From positions 1-11,669 of the forward strand of contig JAOPVG010000616.1 in NCBI GenBank assembly GCA_025966255.1: 11,669 bases of DNA, given 5' to 3'. Numbering within the stretch: the stretch's first letter is position 1; every line of letters starts with the position of its first letter. Under the pieces are notes generated by a model that was given only the letters and a program-made list of their open reading frames with translations, searched no databases and was not told the origin of the DNA. Made by a program: the position numbers and the translations under genes. The stretch is from Jatrophihabitans sp. Its GTDB lineage: Bacteria; Actinomycetota; Actinomycetes; Mycobacteriales; Jatrophihabitantaceae. Below are positions 1-6,674 of the stretch, piece by piece.

Positions 1-1442
1 GGCAACGCCCCGGCCCACGCCAGCGTCGGAGCGCTGTAGTTGACCGCCCCGGCACTGGCCTGGGCATCACCGCTGAAGGTCGCGTCGTCGAGAACCTTGG
101 TGAGGTCGTCGGCAAAGGACGCAGGCGCAGCCTCGGTGTAGTCCACCTTGCCGGTGTTGGTAACCGTAATCGTGTACGTCACCGTTCCGCCCGGCAGCAC
201 GGTGGCCGCGGAGGCGACCTTGGCCACCGAGTAGGCCTGCACCAGCACCTCGACCGGTGAACAGGACGGCTTCGGCAACGCGCCGTCGGCGCAGGCACCG
301 CCGGGGGCGTCCGGCACTGCGGCATTGACCAGCGAGTAATCGCCCGTTTCCGGAGCGTCGACCGTCACCGAGTACGTGACGGTCACCATCCCCTCGACGG
401 GCAGCGGCCCGGACCAAGACAGCGTCGAATCCGCCGGTGCGAACCCGACTGTGCCGTCGGATGCGTTCGCGTCGCCGTTGTACGCCGCGTCATCGAGCAC
501 CTTGGTCAGGTCGTCGGTGAACGAGGCGAGGTCACTGGCGGTGTAGGCCACCGCACCGGTGTTGGTGACGGTGACGGTGTACGTGACCTTGTCACCGGGA
601 TGCACGGTAGCGGCCGATGCGACCTTGGCCACGGAGTAGGACTGAACCGGCACCTCGATGGTCGGGCACGGCGCGAGACTGCCGTCGGCACACGACCCGC
701 CCGGCCCCGTCGGCTGCACGGTGTTGGCCAGCAATTTGTCACCGGCATCCGGTACCTGCACGGTCACCGTGTACTGGATCGTCACCTGACCGTTGACCGG
801 CAACGGTCCGCTCCACGACAGCACATGCGTGTTCGCGTCGTATGACGGTGTGCCCGCAGTCGCTGACGCGTCGTTGTTGTAGCTGGCGTCGTCGATCACC
901 TGCGACAGATCGTCGTCGAACGTCGCAGGTTTGCCGGCGGTGTAGTCGACCTGGCCGATGTTGGTGACCGTGATCGTGTAGGTCACGGAGTCGCCCGGGT
1001 GCACCTTCGACATCGCGGCTACCTTCGCCACGGTGTAGCCCGAGATCGGGACCTCGGCCAAGCAGTTGGGGTCGCTGGACTCGACCTGACAGTTCGACGG
1101 ATCCGGCGACACCACCCGGTTCGACATCCGGTGGGTGCCGTTGTTGTCAGGGTTGTCGATATTCACCGTGTACGTCACCGTCACGGTGGCGCCGGCCGCC
1201 AGCGGCCCGCTCCACGACAGCACGTGTGACGTCGAGTTGTACAACGCCGTCCCGGACGTGGCCGACACGTCGTTCTGGTACGCCGAATCGGTCAGCACAG
1301 CAGTCAGGTCGTCGGTGAACGACGCCGGCGAGCCGGCGCCATAGTCGGCGGTGCCGGTGTTATGCGCCGTGATCGTGTAGGTCACGGTATCCCCGGGATC
1401 GGCCGGCGACGGGGACGCACGCTTGGCGAAGTCGATTGCGCA
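1..1442 (-). repeat. Array of four ~133-residue stalk repeats (last one cut)
   Basis: Four copies of one domain lie head to tail inside the left CDS, at residues about 702-834 (bases 1442-1044), 835-967 (1043-645), 968-1102 (644-240) and 1103 onward (239-1, cut by the window). Aligned on the residue four before the first-strand lysine (Ile704, Tyr837, Tyr970, Tyr1105), the periods are 133, 133 and 135 residues. Shared landmarks are VAK, PGDxVTYTITVTNTG, a TFDDDL/SFTDDL segment, LDDAxYNxDA, LSWSGPL and a late Asn (SNRV, ANTV, VNAA). Copies 2 to 4 are closer to each other than to copy 1, which starts ACAIDFAK. The copies have diverged at DNA level, so this is an old array. The total number of copies is unknown. 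Confidence 0.88.
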
Positions 1443-3545
1443 CGCCGAGTCCGGCTGCGTGACGTCGAAGGTCGCGCTGCCGCTGGGGTTGCCGCCCGGC
1501 GCGTCGGACACCACACCGGCAGTGGTCACGGCCGTCGCCTGATTGGAGGCCGGGACCGTGTCGAGACACGGAACCTGCGGCATCACGGTCTGGAAGCAGA
1601 CCTCGATCTCGTCGCCCTGCCAGGCCAATTGGACGGTCGACGCCTGCACCGCGTTGAGATCCGTGATCGCAATCAAGTTCACCTGCGCAGTCAGCGTGGA
1701 CGTGTTCCCGGTGATCGGAATCGATGAGATGTCCAGGGACGTCGACCCGGGCGGGAACGACACGTTCGTCCAGCCGGGCAACGGGCTTCCGTCCGCTCCG
1801 AACAACGTCACTGCTGCTTGGCTGTACGCCGAACTGCTCAACCCGGGCAGCGAGAGCGTCGACCATGCCGTCGCGTGCCCCGACTGGCCGTCGCAGTAGT
1901 AGTCGCTGATCGCCAAGGTCAAGCTGGTCGACGCGGACGAGCACGATCCGCCGGTCTGCTGGTTGAAGACGATGATCTGGGCCGCGTTGCCGTTGGCGGC
2001 CAGGCAGCCGGGGAGGTTCGCCAGGGCTCGTACCGTGTAGTTCTGGGCGTCGACCGGGGCGGCGTATCCGACACAGCTGGGAACGACGCCGGTACCGCTC
2101 CACAGCGCGAAGTCGAAACAGTCGATTGCCTGCGTCGTGGGGTCGCCGGCGTAGAACTTGGTCCCGACGATCGCCCCCTCGCCGAACCCGCCGCCGGTGC
2201 CTGGATCACCGAACGCGGCAAAACCCACATAGGGGTTGGCCAGAAGCGCCCCGGTCGGCGAATTACAACGCGCCTTGTTGACGTCGCACACGCCGAGGAG
2301 CGCGCCGCTCGTCGACAACACGGGCGCGATGAAGTCGGGGAAGCTGCTACTCGCCGCTGGCCCACCGTTGATCGGGAACCCTGAGCACAGCGACGCGGTC
2401 ACAGTGTCGTGGCAGGACGTGTAGACCTCTCCGGCCGAGTTGATGAACGTCACGAATACGTAGCGGCCCGCGGTCAGCATGTTCGCGGTGTAGCCGCCGG
2501 CAAAGACCGCCTGGCCCCCGGTGCTGGCGGTGACACCGCACGCACCCGACCCCGCGTTGAAGCAGAGCATGTTTCCGGCGGCGTCGAACAGGTAGTAGTT
2601 GCCGTCGCCCGCGACGATCCCGTCACTGGCCACCTGGCCTACGGTCCCACTCACGGGGGGACTTGTCTGGTCGTCGAGGTGGGTGAACCCGCAGCTGGTC
2701 AGTGCGCCCAGGTCCAAACACATCACGCCGACCTCGTACAGGCCGTTCGCCGGTTGAGTGTTCTCCACCGGCCAGTACAGCCGCCCGTTGGCGATGAACG
2801 ATCCGTTCGCACCCGCGGTCGTGTAACTGCTCGCGGCACCCGTACCCAGCGGGGTGCCCGCGATCGGGCTGACGTAGCTGGTGTGGGAGCTCGTCGGCCA
2901 CCCGGCACAGAAGTCGCCCGCGATGGTCGCGCAAAACACCGTCGTGGGGTCGGTCGAGTGGTGATAGACGGTGTAGATGTTGTTGCCGGCGCCCTCCACC
3001 GAGTAGCCGTCACCGCCGACGGTGCTGAAGTTAGCGGTCGACACCGCGAACAGGGGCGCATGGGCCACGGTGGTCCCCGCCGGCACGGTTCCGTTGGCCC
3101 CCACGTCGGTCGCCGTGACCGTGGGCGTCAAGTTCGGCGGAGTCTGCAACGAGTTCGGCACGTAAGCCTGCCCCGCGCCGAGCGGGTCGGCGATGTTCAC
3201 CGTGGCGTCCGCGCCGGTCTTGTTGGCGTAGTGCATCACCCACTTGACCTTGTCCCCGGGCTGCGCGGAGCCAGCGCTGCCGGTGACCGAGTCGGCAGTG
3301 GAGTTGTTGGCCAGATTGGTGCCCGTCTTGGAGAACGTCGAGACCGACGTCGTCCCGGCGCCCGCCGGGGCCGCCGCGACCATGGTCATGGCGCTGATAA
3401 CGCCACCGACGAGCGCCACGACGGTGCCGGCGGCCGACCACCGCCGCAGGCGCCCGCCCGCTGGGGAGGCCGACGACGGCAAAGCAGTGGACGCCTTCGC
3501 GGTACCGCTGAGGGACGCATGCTTGGGCACGTAACGTTCGGGCAC
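1..3545 (-). CDS. Giant secreted DUF11/DUF7927-type repeat protein, 3' end outside window
   Basis: An open frame runs without a stop from a GTG at 3545 to the left edge: 1181 full codons, C-terminus missing. GGGAG lies 7 bases before this GTG. A second in-frame GTG at 3530 has no better site. Residues 1-35 are a long basic n-region ending in RLRRW, residues about 38-58 are hydrophobic, and cleavage is likely near AAAPAGA (57-63), so the protein should be exported. Residues about 90-200 look like a DUF11-type beta-sandwich (PGDKVKWVMHYANKTGADAT). Residues about 200-550 carry regular cysteine pairs and look like a beta-propeller; I cannot name that family with certainty. Residues about 560-700 are another beta-rich stretch. 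From residue 702, repeats of about 133 residues follow (YSVAK, PGDKVTYTVTVTNTG, FTDDL, LSWSGPL, VTYSVTV), resembling DUF7927/DUF11 stalk domains. The role is probably a cell-surface stalk or adhesin; ligand and anchoring are unknown. It is divergent from the regulator at 3878. Confidence 0.9.
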   Translation of the reverse strand, partial: MPERYVPKHASLSGTAKASTALPSSASPAGGRLRRWSAAGTVVALVGGVISAMTMVAAAPAGAGTTSVSTFSKTGTNLANNSTADSVTGSAGSAQPGDKVKWVMHYANKTGADATVNIADPLGAGQAYVPNSLQTPPNLTPTVTATDVGANGTVPAGTTVAHAPLFAVSTANFSTVGGDGYSVEGAGNNIYTVYHHSTDPTTVFCATIAGDFCAGWPTSSHTSYVSPIAGTPLGTGAASSYTTAGANGSFIANGRLYWPVENTQPANGLYEVGVMCLDLGALTSCGFTHLDDQTSPPVSGTVGQVASDGIVAGDGNYYLFDAAGNMLCFNAGSGACGVTASTGGQAVFAGGYTANMLTAGRYVFVTFINSAGEVYTSCHDTVTASLCSGFPINGGPAASSSFPDFIAPVLSTSGALLGVCDVNKARCNSPTGALLANPYVGFAAFGDPGTGGGFGEGAIVGTKFYAGDPTTQAIDCFDFALWSGTGVVPSCVGYAAPVDAQNYTVRALANLPGCLAANGNAAQIIVFNQQTGGSCSSASTSLTLAISDYYCDGQSGHATAWSTLSLPGLSSSAYSQAAVTLFGADGSPLPGWTNVSFPPGSTSLDISSIPITGNTSTLTAQVNLIAITDLNAVQASTVQLAWQGDEIEVCFQTVMPQVPCLDTVPASNQATAVTTAGVVSDAPGGNPSGSATFDVTQPDSACAIDFAKRASPSPADPGDTVTYTITAHNTGTADYGAGSPASFTDDLTAVLTDSAYQNDVSATSGTALYNSTSHVLSWSGPLAAGATVTVTYTVNIDNPDNNGTHRMSNRVVSPDPSNCQVESSDPNCLAEVPISGYTVAKVAAMSKVHPGDSVTYTITVTNIGQVDYTAGKPATFDDDLSQVIDDASYNNDASATAGTPSYDANTHVLSWSGPLPVNGQVTIQYTVTVQVPDAGDKLLANTVQPTGPGGSCADGSLAPCPTIEVPVQSYSVAKVASAATVHPGDKVTYTVTVTNTGAVAYTASDLASFTDDLTKVLDDAAYNGDANASDGTVGFAPADSTLSWSGPLPVEGMVTVTYSVTVDAPETGDYSLVNAAVPDAPGGACADGALPKPSCSPVEVLVQAYSVAKVASAATVLPGGTVTYTITVTNTGKVDYTEAAPASFADDLTKVLDDATFSGDAQASAGAVNYSAPTLAWAGAL

Positions 3546-3552
3546 AGAGTGG

Positions 3553-3557
3553 CTCCC
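3553..3557 (-). promoter_or_regulatory. Ribosome binding site of the left repeat protein
   Basis: On the minus strand GGGAG stands 7 bases before the GTG at 3545. This favours 3545 over the in-frame GTG at 3530, which lies only 22 bases from the same site. Confidence 0.6.
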
Positions 3558-3795
3558 GGATCTCGGCGTGTGGACGCGTGTGAGTAGCTGTCCCACCCGC
3601 CCCGTGCCGCCCGACTACGTCGTGCCTGGGTGAAGCACCTGGATTTGTATCGGATATGAATCCTCGTGCGCGCGGCGAAAAGCAAAGATCATCACCTGTC
3701 ACCCTGGCGTGGGGTTCTCGTCCCGAGGTGTCTGATTTGCCGGATCTCGAATTAACCCTCTATCACCCTTGAGTTGAGCCGCGCCCGCAGCTGGT

Positions 3796-3817
3796 TGATC
3801 ATGGTGCAGCACCGGGG
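3796..3817 (+). promoter_or_regulatory. Bipartite motif, copy 1 (upstream of the LuxR-type gene)
   Basis: TGATCATGGTG, two bases, then GCACCGGGG. The same two blocks recur at 6599-6622 upstream of the right-hand giant gene, with one mismatch in the first block, none in the second, and a 4-base spacer. In this copy the middle forms a perfect inverted repeat, GGTGC-A-GCACC (3803-3813). It ends 60 bases before the preferred GTG start at 3878. It could be an operator for the regulator itself or for another factor; no binding is shown. Confidence 0.45.
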
Positions 3818-3862
3818 GACACGGGTTTGCGGGCGTTCAGGTCGACGTCGGGCCGGTCTTTC

Positions 3863-3870
3863 AGGAAGGA
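3863..3870 (+). promoter_or_regulatory. Ribosome binding site that decides the LuxR-type start
   Basis: AGGAAGGA lies 7 bases before the GTG at 3878. It is the best Shine-Dalgarno match near this gene and argues for 3878 over the upstream in-frame TTG at 3827, which is preceded only by a G-rich run. Confidence 0.65.
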
Positions 3871-3877
3871 CGCCTCG

Positions 3878-6562
3878 GTGGAGGACGGGTCGGCAGCTAG
3901 TCCGCGGCATGAGGCGCACCGGATCGCTCGATCGCGACAGGTGCCGCGGACGGCCCGACACGTGGTCGAACGGCCACGATTGCTGTCGGAGTTGGACGCC
4001 GCGGCGCCGCTGACCGTGTTGCGAGGGCCGCTGGGGTTCGGCAAGACAACTCTCCTGGCGCAGTGGCTGCACGCGGATCGATTCGACGGCGCAGTTGGTT
4101 GGGTCCGGGCGGCGACCGAGGCCGATACCGCCTCGTTGTGGGAGCGGGTCCACGACACTCTCGAGCAGGCCGGCATCATTCGTCCCACCCGCACGAATTC
4201 GACGCCGATGCTCGCGCGACTTCGCCGGGCGATCGCGGGATCCGCCGAGCCGGTACTCCTGGTGATCGACCAGTTCGAACGGATCACCGACGACGACATC
4301 GAGACCGATCTGCTCGAACTGCTGCGCGACACCCCGCAGCTACGGCTGATCGTCTGCACGCGCAGCAGTCGGTACTTCCGGCCGCACCGGGTCGCCGACC
4401 TGGATGCCACGCTGGTCGACCCGCGCGACCTGCTGCTCACGGTCGAGGAGATCACCGAACTGCTGCGCAGCGTCGGGCTCGCCGCCGACCGCCGCCGGGC
4501 CGCGGAACTGCACGCCGACGCCGGGGGGTGGCCGGAGATGACCAGGGCGATCGCTCTTGCCCTTGCTCGACCCGCCAGTCGGCGAAGGCGGGACACGGCC
4601 GACACGGCCGACACGGCCGAAGCCGTGTCGGCGGCAAGCGACTATCTACGGGATCGGTTGCTTCCCGAGGTGAGGGATCGGCAACGGCTCGACTTCGCCC
4701 TCGCCAGTGCGGTGCCGGCCGAAGTGACTCCAGAGCTGGCCGAGATCATCAGTCCCGGATTCCCGGGCGCCACCGAGTTGCGCCGGCTGGAAGCCTCAGG
4801 CCTCCTGTTCGTCAGCATGAGCAGCGGCGGCGACACCTACCGGTGGCCGGCGGCCGTTCGACGGGTCCTGCTGGCCGAGCTGAACGAGCGCTCTCCTGAC
4901 CTGGCCCGGACCGTGCGCATCCGAGTCGCGCGCTGGTGTCAGCAACACCACCAGCCAGGGGGCGCGCTGCGGCACGCTCTCGACGCGCAAGATCAGGCAC
5001 TGATCATCGAGGTCGTCGAAGCCGGCTGGCGGACGCTGATGGAGCGCCATCGTGATCTGCTGTTCCAGGCCGTCATGGCGGTCCCCCGCGACGTGATCTC
5101 CGGCAGCACGCGCTCGCTCGCTGTGCGAGACCTCGTCCTGCACCAGCCCGACGACGACGTCCTCAATGTTGTACTCCAGCCCGCCACCGACTCCGAGGAC
5201 GTTGCCGACCTCGCCCGGTCGTCATCCGTCGCCGATGTCCTGGACACCGGCACTGCCCTGCTGCACGTCCTCGACCGCCGCGGTCGCTACGACCTCGCGC
5301 TCAGCCAGGCCGGCGTGCTGGAAGACGTTGCCTCGGCCGCACGAGGAGCCGATAACGACGAGGTCGCCGAGCAGGTGGCCGGTACGGCGACGAGTGTTGG
5401 CGTCATCCGGTTGCTCGCCGACGACCTCGAGGGCGGCGCCCGAGCGTTGGAGCACGCATACAACTACGCGTCGGACATTCCCAACGCCCGACTCAGCGGC
5501 GACGCCGCCGGCATCCTCGCCCTCGCCCTGGCCCTGCGGGGCGAGGTCGAGCGCGCGCGATCGTGGCTGGACCGGCGTGGTGCGGCGACTTCGGCCAGCG
5601 CGATCAATCGACTCTCCGGTCCCGGATCGGCGTTCGCCCAGACCGCTCTGACGCTCGTGGCGCTGGAACTGCTGGACACATCCGCCGCTGGGGCAGCGCT
5701 CGCCGACTTGGACGACGATGCGCCGTTCCAGCAGAACTGGGCCTTCGCCGCCTACGCCCGCGCCCAGCACGCGCTGTACGTCGGCGACCCGGTCGGCGGC
5801 CTTCGCATCCTCGATGAGGTGCGCGCCCGCCACGCCCCGCGAGCGGGCGTCGGGTCCACCGCCGGCCCGCTGCTTGCCGCCACGGAAGCCGAGCTACTCC
5901 TGGCCTGCGGTCGCGGCAACGAAGCGAACGGCGTGCTCAACGGAACGCACAGCCACCATCCGATGCTTCAGGTCGGCCATGCGCGTCTCGCGCTGCTCGG
6001 CGGGCAGCCGGCTGCCGCCTTACGCCGCACCAGGGACGTCACCAGCAGCCGTACCGGTGGACGCCGAACCCAGCTCGACATGCTGCTGATCCGTGGCATC
6101 GCACATCATCGCCTCGAGCAGCCGCGCTCGGCGGCCGACGCCATCGGCTTCGCGATCAGAGCGGCGCGTGCTTCGACATCACTGCGCCCTTTTGCCGCGG
6201 TGTCGCGCGCCGAACTCGAGGCCATCGCCGAGCACCTTGACCCGGCCGACGCCGACTTCCTGTCGAACCCGGCGCTGCGGGCGGTAGTCCCGGTGTTCCC
6301 GCGCAACGTCGGACTCGTCCGGCTCACCGGCCGGGAACGTCTGCTCCTCACCCGCATGGCCGCGGGCGAGTCGAAGTCGCAGATCGCTGAGCACTTGTTC
6401 ATCTCGGTGAACACCGCGAAGTCGCACCTGCGCAGCCTGTATCGCAAACTCGATGCCAACACTCGCGACCAAGCGATCGCCCGCGCTGGGGCCCTGGGCC
6501 TGCTCCAGCCTGATGCTCGGTCGGGTGAACTTTCGGTCTTAATACAGACAAACGGGCGCTGA
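3878..6562 (+). CDS. LAL/MalT-type LuxR-family transcriptional regulator
   Basis: This is an 894-residue protein from GTG 3878; a TTG at 3827 would add 17 residues but has a poorer binding site. Residues 50-58 are a Walker A loop (GPLGFGKTT), residues about 126-133 a Walker B strand (VLLVIDQF), and residues 157-163 a sensor-like strand (LIVCTRS). GGWPEMTRAIALAL follows near 216, as in STAND/LAL ATPases. Residues from about 350 to 800 are Ala/Leu/Arg-rich helical sequence that fits the TPR-like region of MalT-type proteins. Residues 816-876 are a LuxR-type helix-turn-helix (LTGRERLLL, GESKSQIAEHLFISVNTAKS, LYRKLDANTRDQAIARA). The length is usual for the family. Members are cytoplasmic activators thought to switch on by ATP and inducer binding; the inducer here is unknown. 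The gene is divergent from one giant surface-protein gene and 112 bases upstream of another, so those are its obvious candidate targets, which is inference. Confidence 0.94.
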   Translation: MEDGSAASPRHEAHRIARSRQVPRTARHVVERPRLLSELDAAAPLTVLRGPLGFGKTTLLAQWLHADRFDGAVGWVRAATEADTASLWERVHDTLEQAGIIRPTRTNSTPMLARLRRAIAGSAEPVLLVIDQFERITDDDIETDLLELLRDTPQLRLIVCTRSSRYFRPHRVADLDATLVDPRDLLLTVEEITELLRSVGLAADRRRAAELHADAGGWPEMTRAIALALARPASRRRRDTADTADTAEAVSAASDYLRDRLLPEVRDRQRLDFALASAVPAEVTPELAEIISPGFPGATELRRLEASGLLFVSMSSGGDTYRWPAAVRRVLLAELNERSPDLARTVRIRVARWCQQHHQPGGALRHALDAQDQALIIEVVEAGWRTLMERHRDLLFQAVMAVPRDVISGSTRSLAVRDLVLHQPDDDVLNVVLQPATDSEDVADLARSSSVADVLDTGTALLHVLDRRGRYDLALSQAGVLEDVASAARGADNDEVAEQVAGTATSVGVIRLLADDLEGGARALEHAYNYASDIPNARLSGDAAGILALALALRGEVERARSWLDRRGAATSASAINRLSGPGSAFAQTALTLVALELLDTSAAGAALADLDDDAPFQQNWAFAAYARAQHALYVGDPVGGLRILDEVRARHAPRAGVGSTAGPLLAATEAELLLACGRGNEANGVLNGTHSHHPMLQVGHARLALLGGQPAAALRRTRDVTSSRTGGRRTQLDMLLIRGIAHHRLEQPRSAADAIGFAIRAARASTSLRPFAAVSRAELEAIAEHLDPADADFLSNPALRAVVPVFPRNVGLVRLTGRERLLLTRMAAGESKSQIAEHLFISVNTAKSHLRSLYRKLDANTRDQAIARAGALGLLQPDARSGELSVLIQTNGR
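4592..4618 (+). repeat. Three perfect 9-bp tandem repeats in the regulator
   Basis: GACACGGCC occurs three times in a row, encoding DTA-DTA-DTA (then E) at residues 239-248, in a polar linker just after the ATPase core. The unit is a multiple of three bases, so gain or loss of copies would keep the frame. Confidence 0.9.
4607..4632. other. Perfect 11-bp inverted repeat with a 4-base loop inside the regulator gene
   Basis: GCCGACACGGC (4607-4617) and its exact complement GCCGTGTCGGC (4622-4632) are separated by CGAA. The left arm falls within the 9-bp tandem repeats, so the hairpin overlaps them. There is no T-run after it and it lies mid-gene, so it is not a normal terminator. Confidence 0.8.
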
Positions 6563-6590
6563 TCGACTACTAATCACGTAGATCATCTGG

Positions 6591-6612
6591 CGTCATCGTG
6601 ATCACGGTGACG
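6591..6612. promoter_or_regulatory. 22-bp near-perfect dyad, possible operator
   Basis: The half-sites CGTCATCGTGA and TCACGGTGACG are complementary at 10 of 11 positions (the exception is T6596 opposite G6607), with no spacer. The inner 10 bases CGTGATCACG are a perfect palindrome. A dyad with no loop and no following T-run suits a dimeric DNA-binding protein better than a terminator. It ends 62 bases before the ATG at 6675. Confidence 0.55.
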
Positions 6613-6622
6613 TGCACCGGGG
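6599..6622 (+). promoter_or_regulatory. Bipartite motif, copy 2 (upstream of the right-hand giant gene)
   Basis: TGATCACGGTG, four bases, then GCACCGGGG. It matches the motif at 3796-3817 at 10 of 11 and 9 of 9 positions and ends 52 bases before its gene (60 for copy 1). Its first block overlaps the right half of the 22-bp dyad, which copy 1 lacks. Confidence 0.45.
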
Positions 6623-6662
6623 CGGGTGACTGGAAGAACGTCCATTCGCCGGTCACGCCGCT

Positions 6663-6666
6663 GGAG
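6663..6666 (+). promoter_or_regulatory. Ribosome binding site of the right-hand giant gene
   Basis: GGAG stands 8 bases before ATG 6675. An in-frame stop at 6627-6629 with no ATG, GTG or TTG between it and 6675 makes 6675 the first usable start. Confidence 0.65.
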
Positions 6667-6674
6667 CGCCCACC

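Larger units (their letters stand above)
3546..3877. promoter_or_regulatory. Divergent intergenic region
   Basis: This 332-base stretch separates the starts of the divergent left gene and LuxR-type gene. Two pockets, about 3640-3690 and 3730-3775, are clearly richer in A and T than the flanking genes, as expected for promoters. Weak sigma-70-like candidates exist: on the minus strand GATACAAAT (3643-3651) with TTGCTT upstream, and on the plus strand TTGCCG about 18 bases before TATCAC (near 3738-3767). Neither is convincing. A stop (TGA at 3770-3772) lies in the regulator's frame, so its coding region begins after it. The bipartite motif at 3796-3817 is listed separately. No small gene is supported here. 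Confidence 0.5.
6563..6674. promoter_or_regulatory. Intergenic region upstream of the right-hand giant gene
   Basis: A 112-base gap lies between the regulator's stop (TGA 6560-6562) and the ATG at 6675. Its first part is relatively A/T-rich, and TACTAAT near 6567-6573 is a loose -10 candidate without a clear -35. It holds the 22-bp dyad (6591-6612) and the second bipartite motif (6599-6622). No hairpin followed by T residues is seen, so read-through from the regulator cannot be excluded. Confidence 0.45.

Noticed and set aside
2409..3587. A 392-codon open frame on the plus strand
   Set aside because: It is antisense to the N-terminal half of the left gene, Arg/Gly/Val-rich with no domain, and the minus frame has a clear signal peptide and domain pattern.
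3625..3642. Imperfect inverted repeat CCTGGGTGAAGCACCTGG in the divergent region
   Set aside because: Only four solid base pairs next to the loop plus wobble pairs; too weak to call an operator.
3031..3702. A 223-codon minus-strand frame that begins upstream of the left gene
   Set aside because: It is out of frame with the left CDS. Its start region lies in the A/T-richer intergenic DNA and its product is an Arg/Gly-rich shadow. The left CDS frame gives a proper signal peptide here.
6535..6600. Possible terminator after the regulator
   Set aside because: No GC-rich hairpin followed by T residues. The only strong symmetry is the loop-less dyad at 6591-6612.
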